Shown piece by piece: positions 52,270 to 59,539 of a stretch of DNA of 64,000 nt. The notes under the pieces were generated by a model, which saw nothing but the letters and a program-made list of their open reading frames with translations, had not been told where the DNA came from and made no database searches. Source of the stretch: Scleromatobacter sp964418745 (GTDB lineage Bacteria > Pseudomonadota > Gammaproteobacteria > Burkholderiales > Burkholderiaceae_C); NCBI GenBank assembly GCA_964418745.1, contig CAYQMX010000013.1, forward strand, positions 62,001-126,000. Direction: 5' to 3'. Made by a program: the position numbers and the translations under genes. The number at the start of each line of letters is the position of its first letter. Positions within the stretch are counted from its first letter, which is position 1.

Positions 52270-52689
52270 TCAGCCTTGATTCGGGCTCTTCATCGCATCC
52301 AGCATCGTGCGGACGTCGGTATTGATGAAGCGCAGCGTGGCCTCGTACTTCACCGAGTTGTCGACGAAGCTGGCGCGTTCGCGGTCCATGTCGACGGTGT
52401 TGCTGTCCAGGCTGGTCTGCGACGGGGCCGCGTACTTCAGGCCCAGCTCGCTCGTGGAGCCGGTGCCGATCGGGATGTGGCCGCGGGCCGTGGCCGTGGC
52501 GCCGGTCATCGTCGAGCCGGCGGCCTGGGTGCCGGTGGCCTCGCGCAGCGCGGCGGCGAAATCCATGTCGCGGGCCACGTAGCCCGGGGTGTCGGCGTTG
52601 GCGATGTTGCCCGCGATGATGCGCTGGCGCTCCGCCCGCAGCGTGAGCGCCTGGGCCTGGAAGTCGAGCGAGTTGGTCATGCGGTTCAT
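52270..52689 (-). CDS. flgB: Flagellar basal-body rod protein
   Basis: From the ATG at 52689 (MNRMTNSLDF), which has AAGGTG upstream, the protein is 139 residues. The axial motif LTLRAERQRIIAGNIANADT then PGYVARDMDF is present, as is the C-terminal DMDRERASFVDNSVKYEATLRFI. First gene of the flgBCDEF run. It is divergent from flgA. A TTGACT hexamer on the minus strand (52785-52780) is a possible -35, but no matching -10 was found. Confidence 0.97.
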   Translation of the reverse strand: MNRMTNSLDFQAQALTLRAERQRIIAGNIANADTPGYVARDMDFAAALREATGTQAAGSTMTGATATARGHIPIGTGSTSELGLKYAAPSQTSLDSNTVDMDRERASFVDNSVKYEATLRFINTDVRTMLDAMKSPNQG

Positions 52690-52781
52690 CGGGTCACCTT
52701 CGGTGTTCCTGGCCTCGGTGGCGGCGGGTCGGGGACGAAGACCCGGCACGCAGGGACGGCCATGGAGAGCGATTGTGAAAG

Positions 52782-52808
52782 TCAAGCCCGGGAACTGAAG
52801 GCCGATAA
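52782..52808 (+). promoter_or_regulatory. Candidate sigma-28 promoter toward flgA
   Basis: TCAAGCCC (52782-52789), an 11-nt spacer and a perfect GCCGATAA (52801-52808) match the sigma-28 pattern on the plus strand, about 88 bp before the flgA GTG. The -35 is partial in its last three bases. Confidence 0.5.
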
Positions 52809-52827
52809 GACAGGGGAACGGCCTTCA
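52796..52827. promoter_or_regulatory. 9-bp inverted repeat between flgB and flgA
   Basis: TGAAGGCCG (52796-52804) and CGGCCTTCA (52819-52827) are exact reverse complements 14 nt apart. The left arm overlaps the GCCGATAA element of the flgA promoter candidate, so a regulator bound here could affect both divergent flagellar operons. An RNA hairpin in the flgA leader is the alternative. Confidence 0.45.
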
Positions 52828-52895
52828 ATTCGGATCACCGGCGCAGGTCGGGTTCCCTAAAGTGGCCACATCCCGTAATCCCCGGTCGCCGTCCC

Positions 52896-53651
52896 GTGAA
52901 CTTCCGCATCGCTTCCCCTGCCGCACCGTCCGCCCGCCGCCTCGCCGGCCTGGGCCTGGCCGTGCTCGCGGCCGCGCCGGCGGCGTTCGCCCAGGACGAA
53001 CCGGCCTACAGCCCGGACAGCGCGCTGCTGCAGCAGGTGGAATCGATGGCGCGCAGCGGCGCGTCGGCGGCCGCCCCGGGTCGCAACAGCGGCGTGCGGG
53101 TGGAGGTCAAGGTCGGCAAGCTCGACCCGCGCCTGAAACTCGCGCCCTGCCAGCACATCGAGACGTACCTGCCGCCCGGCCTGCCGGTCTGGGGCGCGAC
53201 CCGGATCGGGCTGCGCTGCACCCAGGGCGCCCGGCCGTGGAACGTGTCGATCCCGATCCAGGTGAGCGTCTTCGCCCAGGCCACGGTGGTCCGGACGGCG
53301 CTGCCCGCGGGCAGCGTGCTCGATGCCGGCCAGCTGGGCCAGGCCGAGGTGGACATCGCGGCGGCGCCCGGCGCGGCCGTGCCCGACCCGATGCTGGCCG
53401 TCGGCCGTACACTCGGACGCAGCGTGGCGGCCGGCGCGACCCTGCGCCAGACCGACCTGAAGGCCCGGCAGTTCTTCGCCGCCGGCGAGACGGTGCGCGT
53501 CACGGCGCTCGGCCCCGGCTGGCAAGTGGTGACGGAGGGCCAGGCGATCGGCGCCGGCATCGAAGGACAGGCCGTGCACGTGCGCACCGAGGGCGGTCGC
53601 CTCCTGACCGCCCGGCCGACCGGCGACCGCCAGGTGGAGGTGACGTTGTGA
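52896..53651 (+). CDS. flgA: Flagellar P-ring chaperone
   Basis: A 251-residue exported protein with a GTG start. A signal peptide lies at about 1-32 (LGLAVLAAAPAAFA|QD). The mature part has VRVEVKVGKLDPRLKLAPCQ (about 67-86), the SAF-type domain with VVRTALPAGSVLDAGQLGQAEVDI (about 130-150), LGRSVAAGATLRQTDLKARQ and a C-terminal GWQVVTEGQAIGAGIEGQAV with V-RTEGGRL. It assists FlgI assembly into the P-ring in the periplasm. It is divergent from flgB and precedes flgM. Confidence 0.94.
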   Translation: MNFRIASPAAPSARRLAGLGLAVLAAAPAAFAQDEPAYSPDSALLQQVESMARSGASAAAPGRNSGVRVEVKVGKLDPRLKLAPCQHIETYLPPGLPVWGATRIGLRCTQGARPWNVSIPIQVSVFAQATVVRTALPAGSVLDAGQLGQAEVDIAAAPGAAVPDPMLAVGRTLGRSVAAGATLRQTDLKARQFFAAGETVRVTALGPGWQVVTEGQAIGAGIEGQAVHVRTEGGRLLTARPTGDRQVEVTL

Positions 53652-53691
53652 CCTCCGTTCCGGCCGTCGACAAGTTTTCTGGAAATATCGC

Positions 53692-53718
53692 TAAAGTTCG
53701 ATCCGGGACTGTCGAAAC
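53692..53718 (+). promoter_or_regulatory. Sigma-28 (FliA) promoter of flgM
   Basis: TAAAGTTC (53692-53699), exactly 11 nt, then GTCGAAAC (53711-53718) closely follow TAAAGTTT-N11-GCCGATAA. A perfect small palindrome GACTGT-CGAA-ACAGTC (53707-53722) overlaps the -10. It lies 54 bp before the flgM ATG, which fits the usual late promoter of flgM in other flagellated bacteria. Confidence 0.75.
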
Positions 53719-53772
53719 AGTCTCACACCGCATGGGCATGAGGGCATGCATCCCCGCCTTCAGGAGAGCATC

Positions 53773-54087
53773 ATGAAAATTGGCACCATCAGCAGCACCG
53801 TCGCGACCACCGCCGTCGACAGCGATCGCCGCACCTCCACGCAGCAGAGTTCCACCTCGTCCGTCTCGACGGTGCTGGGCGAGGACTCGAGCACCCAGGT
53901 CGCCCTGTCCCCGGAGGCCACCATGCTGTCCAACATCAGCCAGGACCCGTCGTTCGATTCGGCGAAGGTGGACCGCATCGCCCAGGCCATCCGAGACGGC
54001 AGCTTCAGCATCAACCCCGGCGCGATCGCCGACAAGCTGCTGTCCAACGCGCAGGAAGTGCTCGGCCGCTCGCGTCCGCAGCACTGA
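53773..54087 (+). CDS. flgM: Anti-sigma-28 factor
   Basis: A 104-residue protein starting at the ATG at 53773 after AGGAG. The N-terminal half is disordered and Ser/Thr rich. The C-terminal FliA-binding helices are TQVALSPEATMLSNISQDPSFD, SAKVDRIAQAIRDGSFSINPGAI and ADKLLSNAQEVLG. It blocks FliA until it is exported through the completed hook-basal body. Its own gene has a clear sigma-28 promoter, giving feedback. The target fliA is about 9 kb away in this window. Confidence 0.95.
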   Translation: MKIGTISSTVATTAVDSDRRTSTQQSSTSSVSTVLGEDSSTQVALSPEATMLSNISQDPSFDSAKVDRIAQAIRDGSFSINPGAIADKLLSNAQEVLGRSRPQH

Positions 54088-54129
54088 TCGCCGGCGCCCG
54101 TTGACCGTTTCTTCCTGGACGCCCTGCCG

Positions 54130-54525
54130 GTGACGACCGCCTCCCGCGCCGCGCCCGCCACCTCCGAACTGGAGGTGTCGCTAGCGGCCGTCGAGCGGGC
54201 CATCGCCACGCTGGGCCAGGCCCTGGCGCAGCCGGACATCGCCGCCGTCGAGGCCGCCTCCGGCGCGCTGCACGACACGATGCGCGCGGCCATGGGCCAG
54301 TTCGCGCAGGTGGCGCGCGGCGGCACGCTGCCGTCGGCCCTGCGCACCCGCTTCGCCCTGGCCAATGCCCAGGTCGCCGCCCAGCGCGAGGCGCTGTTCC
54401 GCGCGACCTCGCTGGTCGAACAGAACCTCGAGATCCTCATTCCGCGCCCGCTGGCCGAGACCAGCGTCTACGGCGCCGCCGGCACGTCGCAGCGCGGCCC
54501 GGGGCGCATGCTCGCGGCAAGCTGA
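54130..54525 (+). CDS. flgN: Flagellar export chaperone for FlgK/FlgL
   Basis: A 131-residue, mostly helical protein with a GTG start 42 bp after flgM. It has a FlgN-like pattern: ELEVSLAAVERAIATLGQAL near the N-terminus, a middle helix ending in ARGGTLPSALRTRFALANAQVAAQREALFRATSLVEQNLEIL, and a short, probably disordered tail (GAAGTSQRGPGRML). Sequence conservation in this family is low; the call rests on helical layout, size and position after flgM. Confidence 0.82.
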   Translation: MTTASRAAPATSELEVSLAAVERAIATLGQALAQPDIAAVEAASGALHDTMRAAMGQFAQVARGGTLPSALRTRFALANAQVAAQREALFRATSLVEQNLEILIPRPLAETSVYGAAGTSQRGPGRMLAAS

Positions 54526-54549
54526 GTCCGCCCGCACGCTCCGTCGAAC

Positions 54550-54567
54550 AAGGCCCCGCGGGGCCTT
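54550..54567 (+). terminator. Terminator after flgN
   Basis: The palindrome AAGGCCCC-GC-GGGGCCTT is followed by TGTTC, about 25 bp after the flgN stop. It would end the flgA-M-N transcript. Confidence 0.75.
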
Positions 54568-54593
54568 TGTTCATTGGCGCGACAATCCGCCCC

Positions 54594-54941
54594 ATGCATC
54601 CCCTGCTCGCCGCCGCCCTCGCCGACGCCGCCCCGCTCGAGGCCGAGCGCGGCTGGATCGCGCCGGCGCCGGCGACGATCGCCGCGGCCGAACGGCTGCT
54701 GGCGCTGGTCGGCAAGCTGCCGCGCGCCCCGGCCGTGCAGGTGGAGCCCGAGGGCACGATCTCGTTCGAGTGGGAGGCGGCGGAGCACGGCTGGCTCACG
54801 CTCAGCGTGGACGACGCCGGCCAGCTGACCCACGGCGCGGTGCTGGGCGAGGACGAATTCACCCAGACCGAGGCGTTCGGCGACGCGCTGCCCGGCTGGG
54901 CCGCGACGCTGCTGCAACGCGTGCTCGCCGCCGGCCACTGA
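54594..54941 (+). CDS. Small protein of unknown function
   Basis: A 115-residue acidic, soluble protein. The first part is Ala rich (PLLAAALADAAPLEAERGWIAP). The second has an alternating beta-like pattern, EGTISFEWEAAEHGWLTLSVDDAGQLTHGAV, followed by DEFTQTEAFGDALPGWAATLLQRVL. No catalytic motif. A good codon pattern and a GACAATCC -10-like element 14 bp before the ATG support it as real. It converges with pilU; no link to motility is evident. Confidence 0.6.
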   Translation: MHPLLAAALADAAPLEAERGWIAPAPATIAAAERLLALVGKLPRAPAVQVEPEGTISFEWEAAEHGWLTLSVDDAGQLTHGAVLGEDEFTQTEAFGDALPGWAATLLQRVLAAGH

Positions 54942-54958
54942 GCCGGCGCGGCGCGGCC

Positions 54959-56257
54959 TCAGCGGCCCTGACCGCCGCCGGCGCCGACCTCGGCCAGGCG
55001 TTTCTTCTCGCGCATGCGTGCCATTTCCTCGTCCTCGACCTTGTGGCGCAGCTCGGTCCTGCGACGCAGTTCCTCCACCGGATCGAGCGCAGGCGGGGCC
55101 GCGGGCGCGTCGTCGCCCATGTCCAGCGACAGCGTGCTGTCGCCGAAGGCCGAGGGCTCGCCGCGCTTGCTGCGCAGCTTGATGTTCAGGCGCAGCTCGT
55201 TGGCCGAGTCGGCGTTGCGGATCGCCTCCTCGAAGCCGATCTGGCGCTGCTCGTAGAGCTCGAACAGGGCCCAGTCGAAGGTGCACATGCCCAGCTCGCG
55301 CGAGCGGGCCATGATGTCCTTGATCTCGTTGAAGGCGCCGGTGAAGATCTTCTCGGCGATCGTGGGCGTGTTCAGCAGGATCTCGATGGCAGCGGCGCGG
55401 CCCTTGCCGTCCTCGCGGCGCACCAGGCGCTGCGAGACGATGGCGCGCAGGTTGGCCGACAGGTCCATCAGCAGCTGGGCGCGGCGCTCCTCGGGGAAGA
55501 AGTTGATCACCCGCTCGATGGTCTGGCTGGCCGAGTTGGCGTGCAGCGTGCCCAGGCACAGGTGCCCGGTCTCCGCGAAGGCGATGGCGTGCTCCATGGT
55601 CTCGGCGTCGCGGATCTCGCCGATCAGGATCACGTCGGGCGCCTGGCGCAGCGTGTTCTTCAGCGCGTGGTGCCAGCTGTGCGTGTCCACACCCACCTCG
55701 CGGTGCGTGACGAGCGACTTCTGGGACTGGTGGACGTATTCCACCGGGTCTTCCACGGTGATGATGTGGCCCGACGACGTGCGGTTGCGGTGGTCGATCA
55801 TCGCGGCCAGCGAGGTCGACTTGCCCGAGCCGGTCGCGCCCACCACCAGCACCAGGCCGCGCTTGGCCATCACCACGTCCTTGAGCACCTCGGGCAGCTT
55901 GAGCTTCTCGAAGTTGGGGATCTCGGCGGCGATGGTGCGGCAGACCAGGCTGACGCACTGCTGCTGCACCAGGATGTTGACGCGAAAGCGCCCCACCGCG
56001 GGAATCGTGACCGCGAAGTTGCACTCCAGCTCGCGGGCGAACTCCTCGCGCTGGCGCTCCGTCATCATCGCCTGCGCCAGCGCCCGCGTGACGTCGGCGG
56101 TGAGCTTCTGCGTGGTCATCGGCTTCATGCCGCCGTCCACCTTCATGCTGGGCGGGAAGTCGTTGGCGATGAACAGGTCGGATCCGCCGGCAGCCGCCAT
56201 CGCGGCGAGCAGCTTGTGCATGTAGGTGCGGGCTTGATCTTCGGTCAGGGCAGACAT
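54959..56257 (-). CDS. pilU: Type IV pilus retraction ATPase PilU
   Basis: A 432-residue hexameric ATPase. Walker A is GATGSGKST (about 140-148), the Asp box is ITVEDPVEYVHQ, Walker B is DVILIGEIRD, and the His box is HAIAFAETGHLCLGTLHANSA. The segment FAETGHLCLGTLHANSASQ with INFFPEERRAQLLMDLS is characteristic of PilU rather than PilT. The C-terminal 70 residues are charged and variable. It assists PilT in pulling back type IV pili (twitching). PilT, usually adjacent, is not in this window. Confidence 0.93.
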   Translation of the reverse strand: MSALTEDQARTYMHKLLAAMAAAGGSDLFIANDFPPSMKVDGGMKPMTTQKLTADVTRALAQAMMTERQREEFARELECNFAVTIPAVGRFRVNILVQQQCVSLVCRTIAAEIPNFEKLKLPEVLKDVVMAKRGLVLVVGATGSGKSTSLAAMIDHRNRTSSGHIITVEDPVEYVHQSQKSLVTHREVGVDTHSWHHALKNTLRQAPDVILIGEIRDAETMEHAIAFAETGHLCLGTLHANSASQTIERVINFFPEERRAQLLMDLSANLRAIVSQRLVRREDGKGRAAAIEILLNTPTIAEKIFTGAFNEIKDIMARSRELGMCTFDWALFELYEQRQIGFEEAIRNADSANELRLNIKLRSKRGEPSAFGDSTLSLDMGDDAPAAPPALDPVEELRRRTELRHKVEDEEMARMREKKRLAEVGAGGGQGR

Positions 56258-56489
56258 GGAACTCCGGGAACGTCGGGTGGGTGCGTGTTGTCGACCGCCA
56301 GATTGCCAGCGAACGGCCGCCGGGAATCGCTGGAACAGCGGGGCATTGCGAACGGCCCCCTCGCGATGGGCGGCGCGTCCTCGAACTCATCGACCGGGCG
56401 TGCGGGAAGATGAAGCGCGGGACGGCACTAATGCTCGTCCGCGCGGATTTCGTCGCCCGCGCGGCCGGCGCGCCGCCGGCGGCCCCGCC

Positions 56490-58139
56490 CTACTGCGCGT
56501 GGCGTCCGCGGCCGGAGGCCTTGGCGCGGTACAGCGCGGCGTCGGCGCGGCGGATCAGCTGGTTGCCATCGCCGCCGGGCTCGATGCCGAAGGCCATGCC
56601 GACGCTGGCGCCGATGCGCAGCCGCAGGCCGTCGACGTCGAACGGCGTGCCGATGGAGGCGACCACCTTGTCGGCGATCGCCTGGCAGTTGGCCGTCGAG
56701 CCCACGGACGAGAGCAGGACGACGAACTCGTCGCCGCCCAGCCGCGCCACCGCGTCGGCGGGCCGCACCAGCCCGCCCAGGCGCCGCGCGACGAACTGCA
56801 GCAGCCGGTCGCCCGTGGCATGGCCGTGCAGGTCGTTGACCGGCTTGAAGCTGTCGAGATCGATGTAGAGCAGCCCCAGCGTCGCGCCCCGCCCGTCGGC
56901 GATCTGGCGTTCGATCACGCGCTCGAAGCCGCTGCGGTTGAGCAGGCCGGTCAACGGGTCGCGCTGCGACAGCTCGGTCAGGCGATCCTGCTCGCGCCGT
57001 TGCGGGGTGATGTCCTGCGCGATGCCCACGAAGCCGTCCACCGCCTCGCCCTCCAGGCGCAGCGGGATGCAGGTGAGCTCCAGCCAGGTGGGGCCCTCCG
57101 GGCCGGGGTAGTCGAGCGTGAAGCTGACGTTCTCGCCCGCCAGCGCGCGCAGGAGGAACGGCCGCCGCCGCGCCACCTCGTCGGCGCCCAGCACCTCGGA
57201 CGTCGTGCGCCCGAGGATGCGCTCGCGCGGCAGCCCGCAGTAGCGCTCGAAGGCGCCGTTGGCGAACCGGTAGCGGCCGTCGGCGCCCACCACCACCACG
57301 GTGGCGGGGATCGCTTCAGTCACCAGCGTCAGCACGTCGGACTGCCGCTGTGCCTCGTGCGTGAGCGCGCGCAAGGCGTGTTCGGCGTTCGCCCGCTCGG
57401 TGATGTCGAGCCCGATGTAGAAGAAGCCGCGCACGTCGCCGCCGGGGCCGGTGTCCGGGATCAGCTGGATGTCGAAGCGGGCCGGCGCGCCGTCGACGAC
57501 GTCGTCGTATTCGAAGCGCTGCGGCGCGCCCGCCAGGGCCGCGCGGGTGCGCGCGGCGATGTCCTCGGACGTCGCGCGACCCAGCAGTTCTTCGCGCGTG
57601 CGCCCGAGGATCTCCTCGCGCCGGCGGCCGAAGCGCCGGCAATGCGCCAGGTTGACGAAGCGGAAGCGCAGGTCGCGCCCGACGTAGGCGACGCGCAGCG
57701 GCAGGCTGTCGGTGATCTGGCGGACGAAGGCCTCGCTGTCCACCAGCTCGCGCTCCAGGCGCTTGCGCACCGTCACGTCGCGGCCCACCGAATGCAGCAG
57801 CGGCGCACCGTCCTCGAACTGCAGGCCGTTGGTCCACTCCACCCAGCAGGAACGCCCCTGCCCGTCGACCATGCGGTTCTCGCTGGCGACGGACACGCCC
57901 GTGGCCAGGACCTGGTCGAGGTGGCGGCGCACCTCCGCACGGTCGTCGCCCAGCACGAACTCGAGCAGGTCGCGCCCGATCATCTGCTCGGGCACCCGCC
58001 CGAACTGGCGCGCATACGCGGGGTTCACGTACACCAGCTCGCCGTCTGGCCGCGCCAACGAGATCAGTTCCGACTGCGCTTCGACGATCGCGCGAAAACG
58101 GTCTTGCGCCCCGGGGACGCCGGATGCAGGTGTCGACAT
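56490..58139 (-). CDS. PAS-GGDEF diguanylate cyclase
   Basis: From the ATG at 58139 the protein has 549 residues. Three PAS domains are visible: IVEAQSELISLARPDGELVYVN (about 18), ITDSLPLRVAYVGRDLRFRFVN (about 140) and VTEAIPATVVVVGADGRYRFAN (about 270). PAC tails end SVGRDVTVRKR, YIGLDITERAN and GIAQDITPQRR. The GGDEF domain (about 390-545) has LGGDEFVVLLSS and the ending RRADAALYRAKASGRG. No membrane helix. It should synthesise c-di-GMP in response to a cytoplasmic signal. The next gene upstream is divergent. Confidence 0.92.
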   Translation of the reverse strand: MSTPASGVPGAQDRFRAIVEAQSELISLARPDGELVYVNPAYARQFGRVPEQMIGRDLLEFVLGDDRAEVRRHLDQVLATGVSVASENRMVDGQGRSCWVEWTNGLQFEDGAPLLHSVGRDVTVRKRLERELVDSEAFVRQITDSLPLRVAYVGRDLRFRFVNLAHCRRFGRRREEILGRTREELLGRATSEDIAARTRAALAGAPQRFEYDDVVDGAPARFDIQLIPDTGPGGDVRGFFYIGLDITERANAEHALRALTHEAQRQSDVLTLVTEAIPATVVVVGADGRYRFANGAFERYCGLPRERILGRTTSEVLGADEVARRRPFLLRALAGENVSFTLDYPGPEGPTWLELTCIPLRLEGEAVDGFVGIAQDITPQRREQDRLTELSQRDPLTGLLNRSGFERVIERQIADGRGATLGLLYIDLDSFKPVNDLHGHATGDRLLQFVARRLGGLVRPADAVARLGGDEFVVLLSSVGSTANCQAIADKVVASIGTPFDVDGLRLRIGASVGMAFGIEPGGDGNQLIRRADAALYRAKASGRGRHAQ

Positions 58140-58383
58140 GGAGGCGATTCGAGGGAACGTGACTGGGAAGCGCGATCTTGCTTGGCCGAGCGCATTATCG
58201 CAACCTTCGCACCGGCCCCCTGGGCAGCATCGCCCCCACCCTGGAGCGGACTCTCCAGGGCGCGGCGGGAACTCTTCGGAGCGGAACGGATCGACTCCGG
58301 GGTTCTTCGCGAACGAACCACTGCCTGCATCGCAACCGATGTCGGCCCCGGCGCCCTGCCCGCGCGGCGACTCGAAAGGCACG

Positions 58384-59283
58384 ATGAACATCTGGAATCC
58401 TCTCCTCGCGTGGTCCGCGCCTTCACCGGGACGCGCGGGCCGGCTCTGGCGCCGCCCGGCACACGGCGCCATCCTGGCGGCCAGGGTCGTCTGGGACGCG
58501 CTGTTCGCGTTCGTGACCGAGGAGGCGCTGATCCGCGCCAGCTCGCTGGCGTTCACTTCGGTGCTGAGCCTGGTGCCGCTGATGACCGTGGGACTGCGCG
58601 TGATGAACTTCTACGGCGTGTCGCAGGACACGCGCCAGCAGCTCGAGGCCGTGCTGGCGCGCTACCTGCTGCCGGCGCAGGGCCGCGATGTCGCCAACCT
58701 GGTGCTGGAGGCGGCGTCCCAGGTCACCCGCAACATCGGCGTCCTCGGCCTGGCGAGCTTCTGCGTCACGCTGATCCTGCTGGCGCGCGAGCTCGAGGGC
58801 CACATCCAGAAGATCTGTGGCGTGCGGGGCTCCTTCACCACCAGCCTGCTGCACTACGCCGCCTTCCTCGTGCTGGCCCCCACGGGCGCCCTGCTGGCCT
58901 TCGGCCTGCTGCATCCGCTGGCAGCTGCGCTGGCGCTGCTGCCCGGCGAGCTCTCGCGCGTGAACTACCCGTTCGTGCTCAGCGGCGCGGTGCTGCTCGT
59001 CACGCTGCGCGCGTTCTCCGACTACGCCCTGAGCTGGAAGGCCTGCGCCTTCGGCTCGCTCGCCGCGGGCGTGGCGGCCTGGGGCGCGTGGCAGGGCTGC
59101 GCGCTTTATTTCAGCCACTCGCTGGTGCTCTCGGCCTATGGCGCGCTGGCCTGCATCCCGGCGTTCCTGCTGTGGGTGTTCGTCGCCTGGTGCTGCGTCC
59201 TCTTCGGCGTGCAGGTCGCCACCAAGGCCCAGCCGCTGTGCGCCGCCTGCCCGGCCCCGGCAGGCGCGGCGACCGGCCCCTGA
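58384..59283 (+). CDS. YihY/BrkB family inner-membrane protein
   Basis: A 299-residue protein with about six membrane helices. Family patterns are EEALIRASSLAFTSVLSLVPLMTVGL near 45-65, a conserved LEGHIQKICGVRG, and PFVLSGAVLLVTLRAFSDYALSWK then AYGALACIPAFLLWVFVAWCCVLFGVQVA. The start at 58384 is chosen as MNIWNPLL. The family was once annotated as ribonuclease BN by mistake; the function is unknown. It is divergent from the PAS-GGDEF gene. Confidence 0.88.
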   Translation: MNIWNPLLAWSAPSPGRAGRLWRRPAHGAILAARVVWDALFAFVTEEALIRASSLAFTSVLSLVPLMTVGLRVMNFYGVSQDTRQQLEAVLARYLLPAQGRDVANLVLEAASQVTRNIGVLGLASFCVTLILLARELEGHIQKICGVRGSFTTSLLHYAAFLVLAPTGALLAFGLLHPLAAALALLPGELSRVNYPFVLSGAVLLVTLRAFSDYALSWKACAFGSLAAGVAAWGAWQGCALYFSHSLVLSAYGALACIPAFLLWVFVAWCCVLFGVQVATKAQPLCAACPAPAGAATGP

Positions 59284-59361
59284 GCGCCGCCCGGTTGGTT
59301 ACCATCGCGGCCTGGCGGCGCGGCCCGCATCGAGGCCGCGCCGATGACCGAAGGACGTCTC

Positions 59362-59517
59362 TTGAATATCCACCTCGGGCTCACGCCCCTCATCGCGCTG
59401 CTGGCCGGCATCCTGATCCTGCTGATGCCCAAGCTGCTGCACTACATCGTCGCGTTCTACCTGATCGCGATCGGCCTGATCGGCATCCTGGGCATCCACC
59501 AGCTGCACCTGGGGTGA
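59362..59517 (+). CDS. DUF3096-type small membrane peptide
   Basis: A 51-residue peptide with a TTG start and AAGGA site 6 bp upstream. An in-frame ATG at 59344 would add six residues. It has two hydrophobic segments, GLTPLIALLAGILILLMP and LLHYIVAFYLIAIGLIGIL, the pattern of the DUF3096 family. Role unknown. It sits 78 bp after the YihY gene. Confidence 0.75.
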   Translation: MNIHLGLTPLIALLAGILILLMPKLLHYIVAFYLIAIGLIGILGIHQLHLG

Positions 59518-59539
59518 CCCGCGGGCGGACGACGCGTCG

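Noticed and set aside
52858..52884. TAAAGTGG upstream of flgA as a sigma-28 -35
   Set aside because: Eleven nucleotides later there is AATCCCCG, not a GCCGATAA-like -10; the site at 52782-52808 is better.
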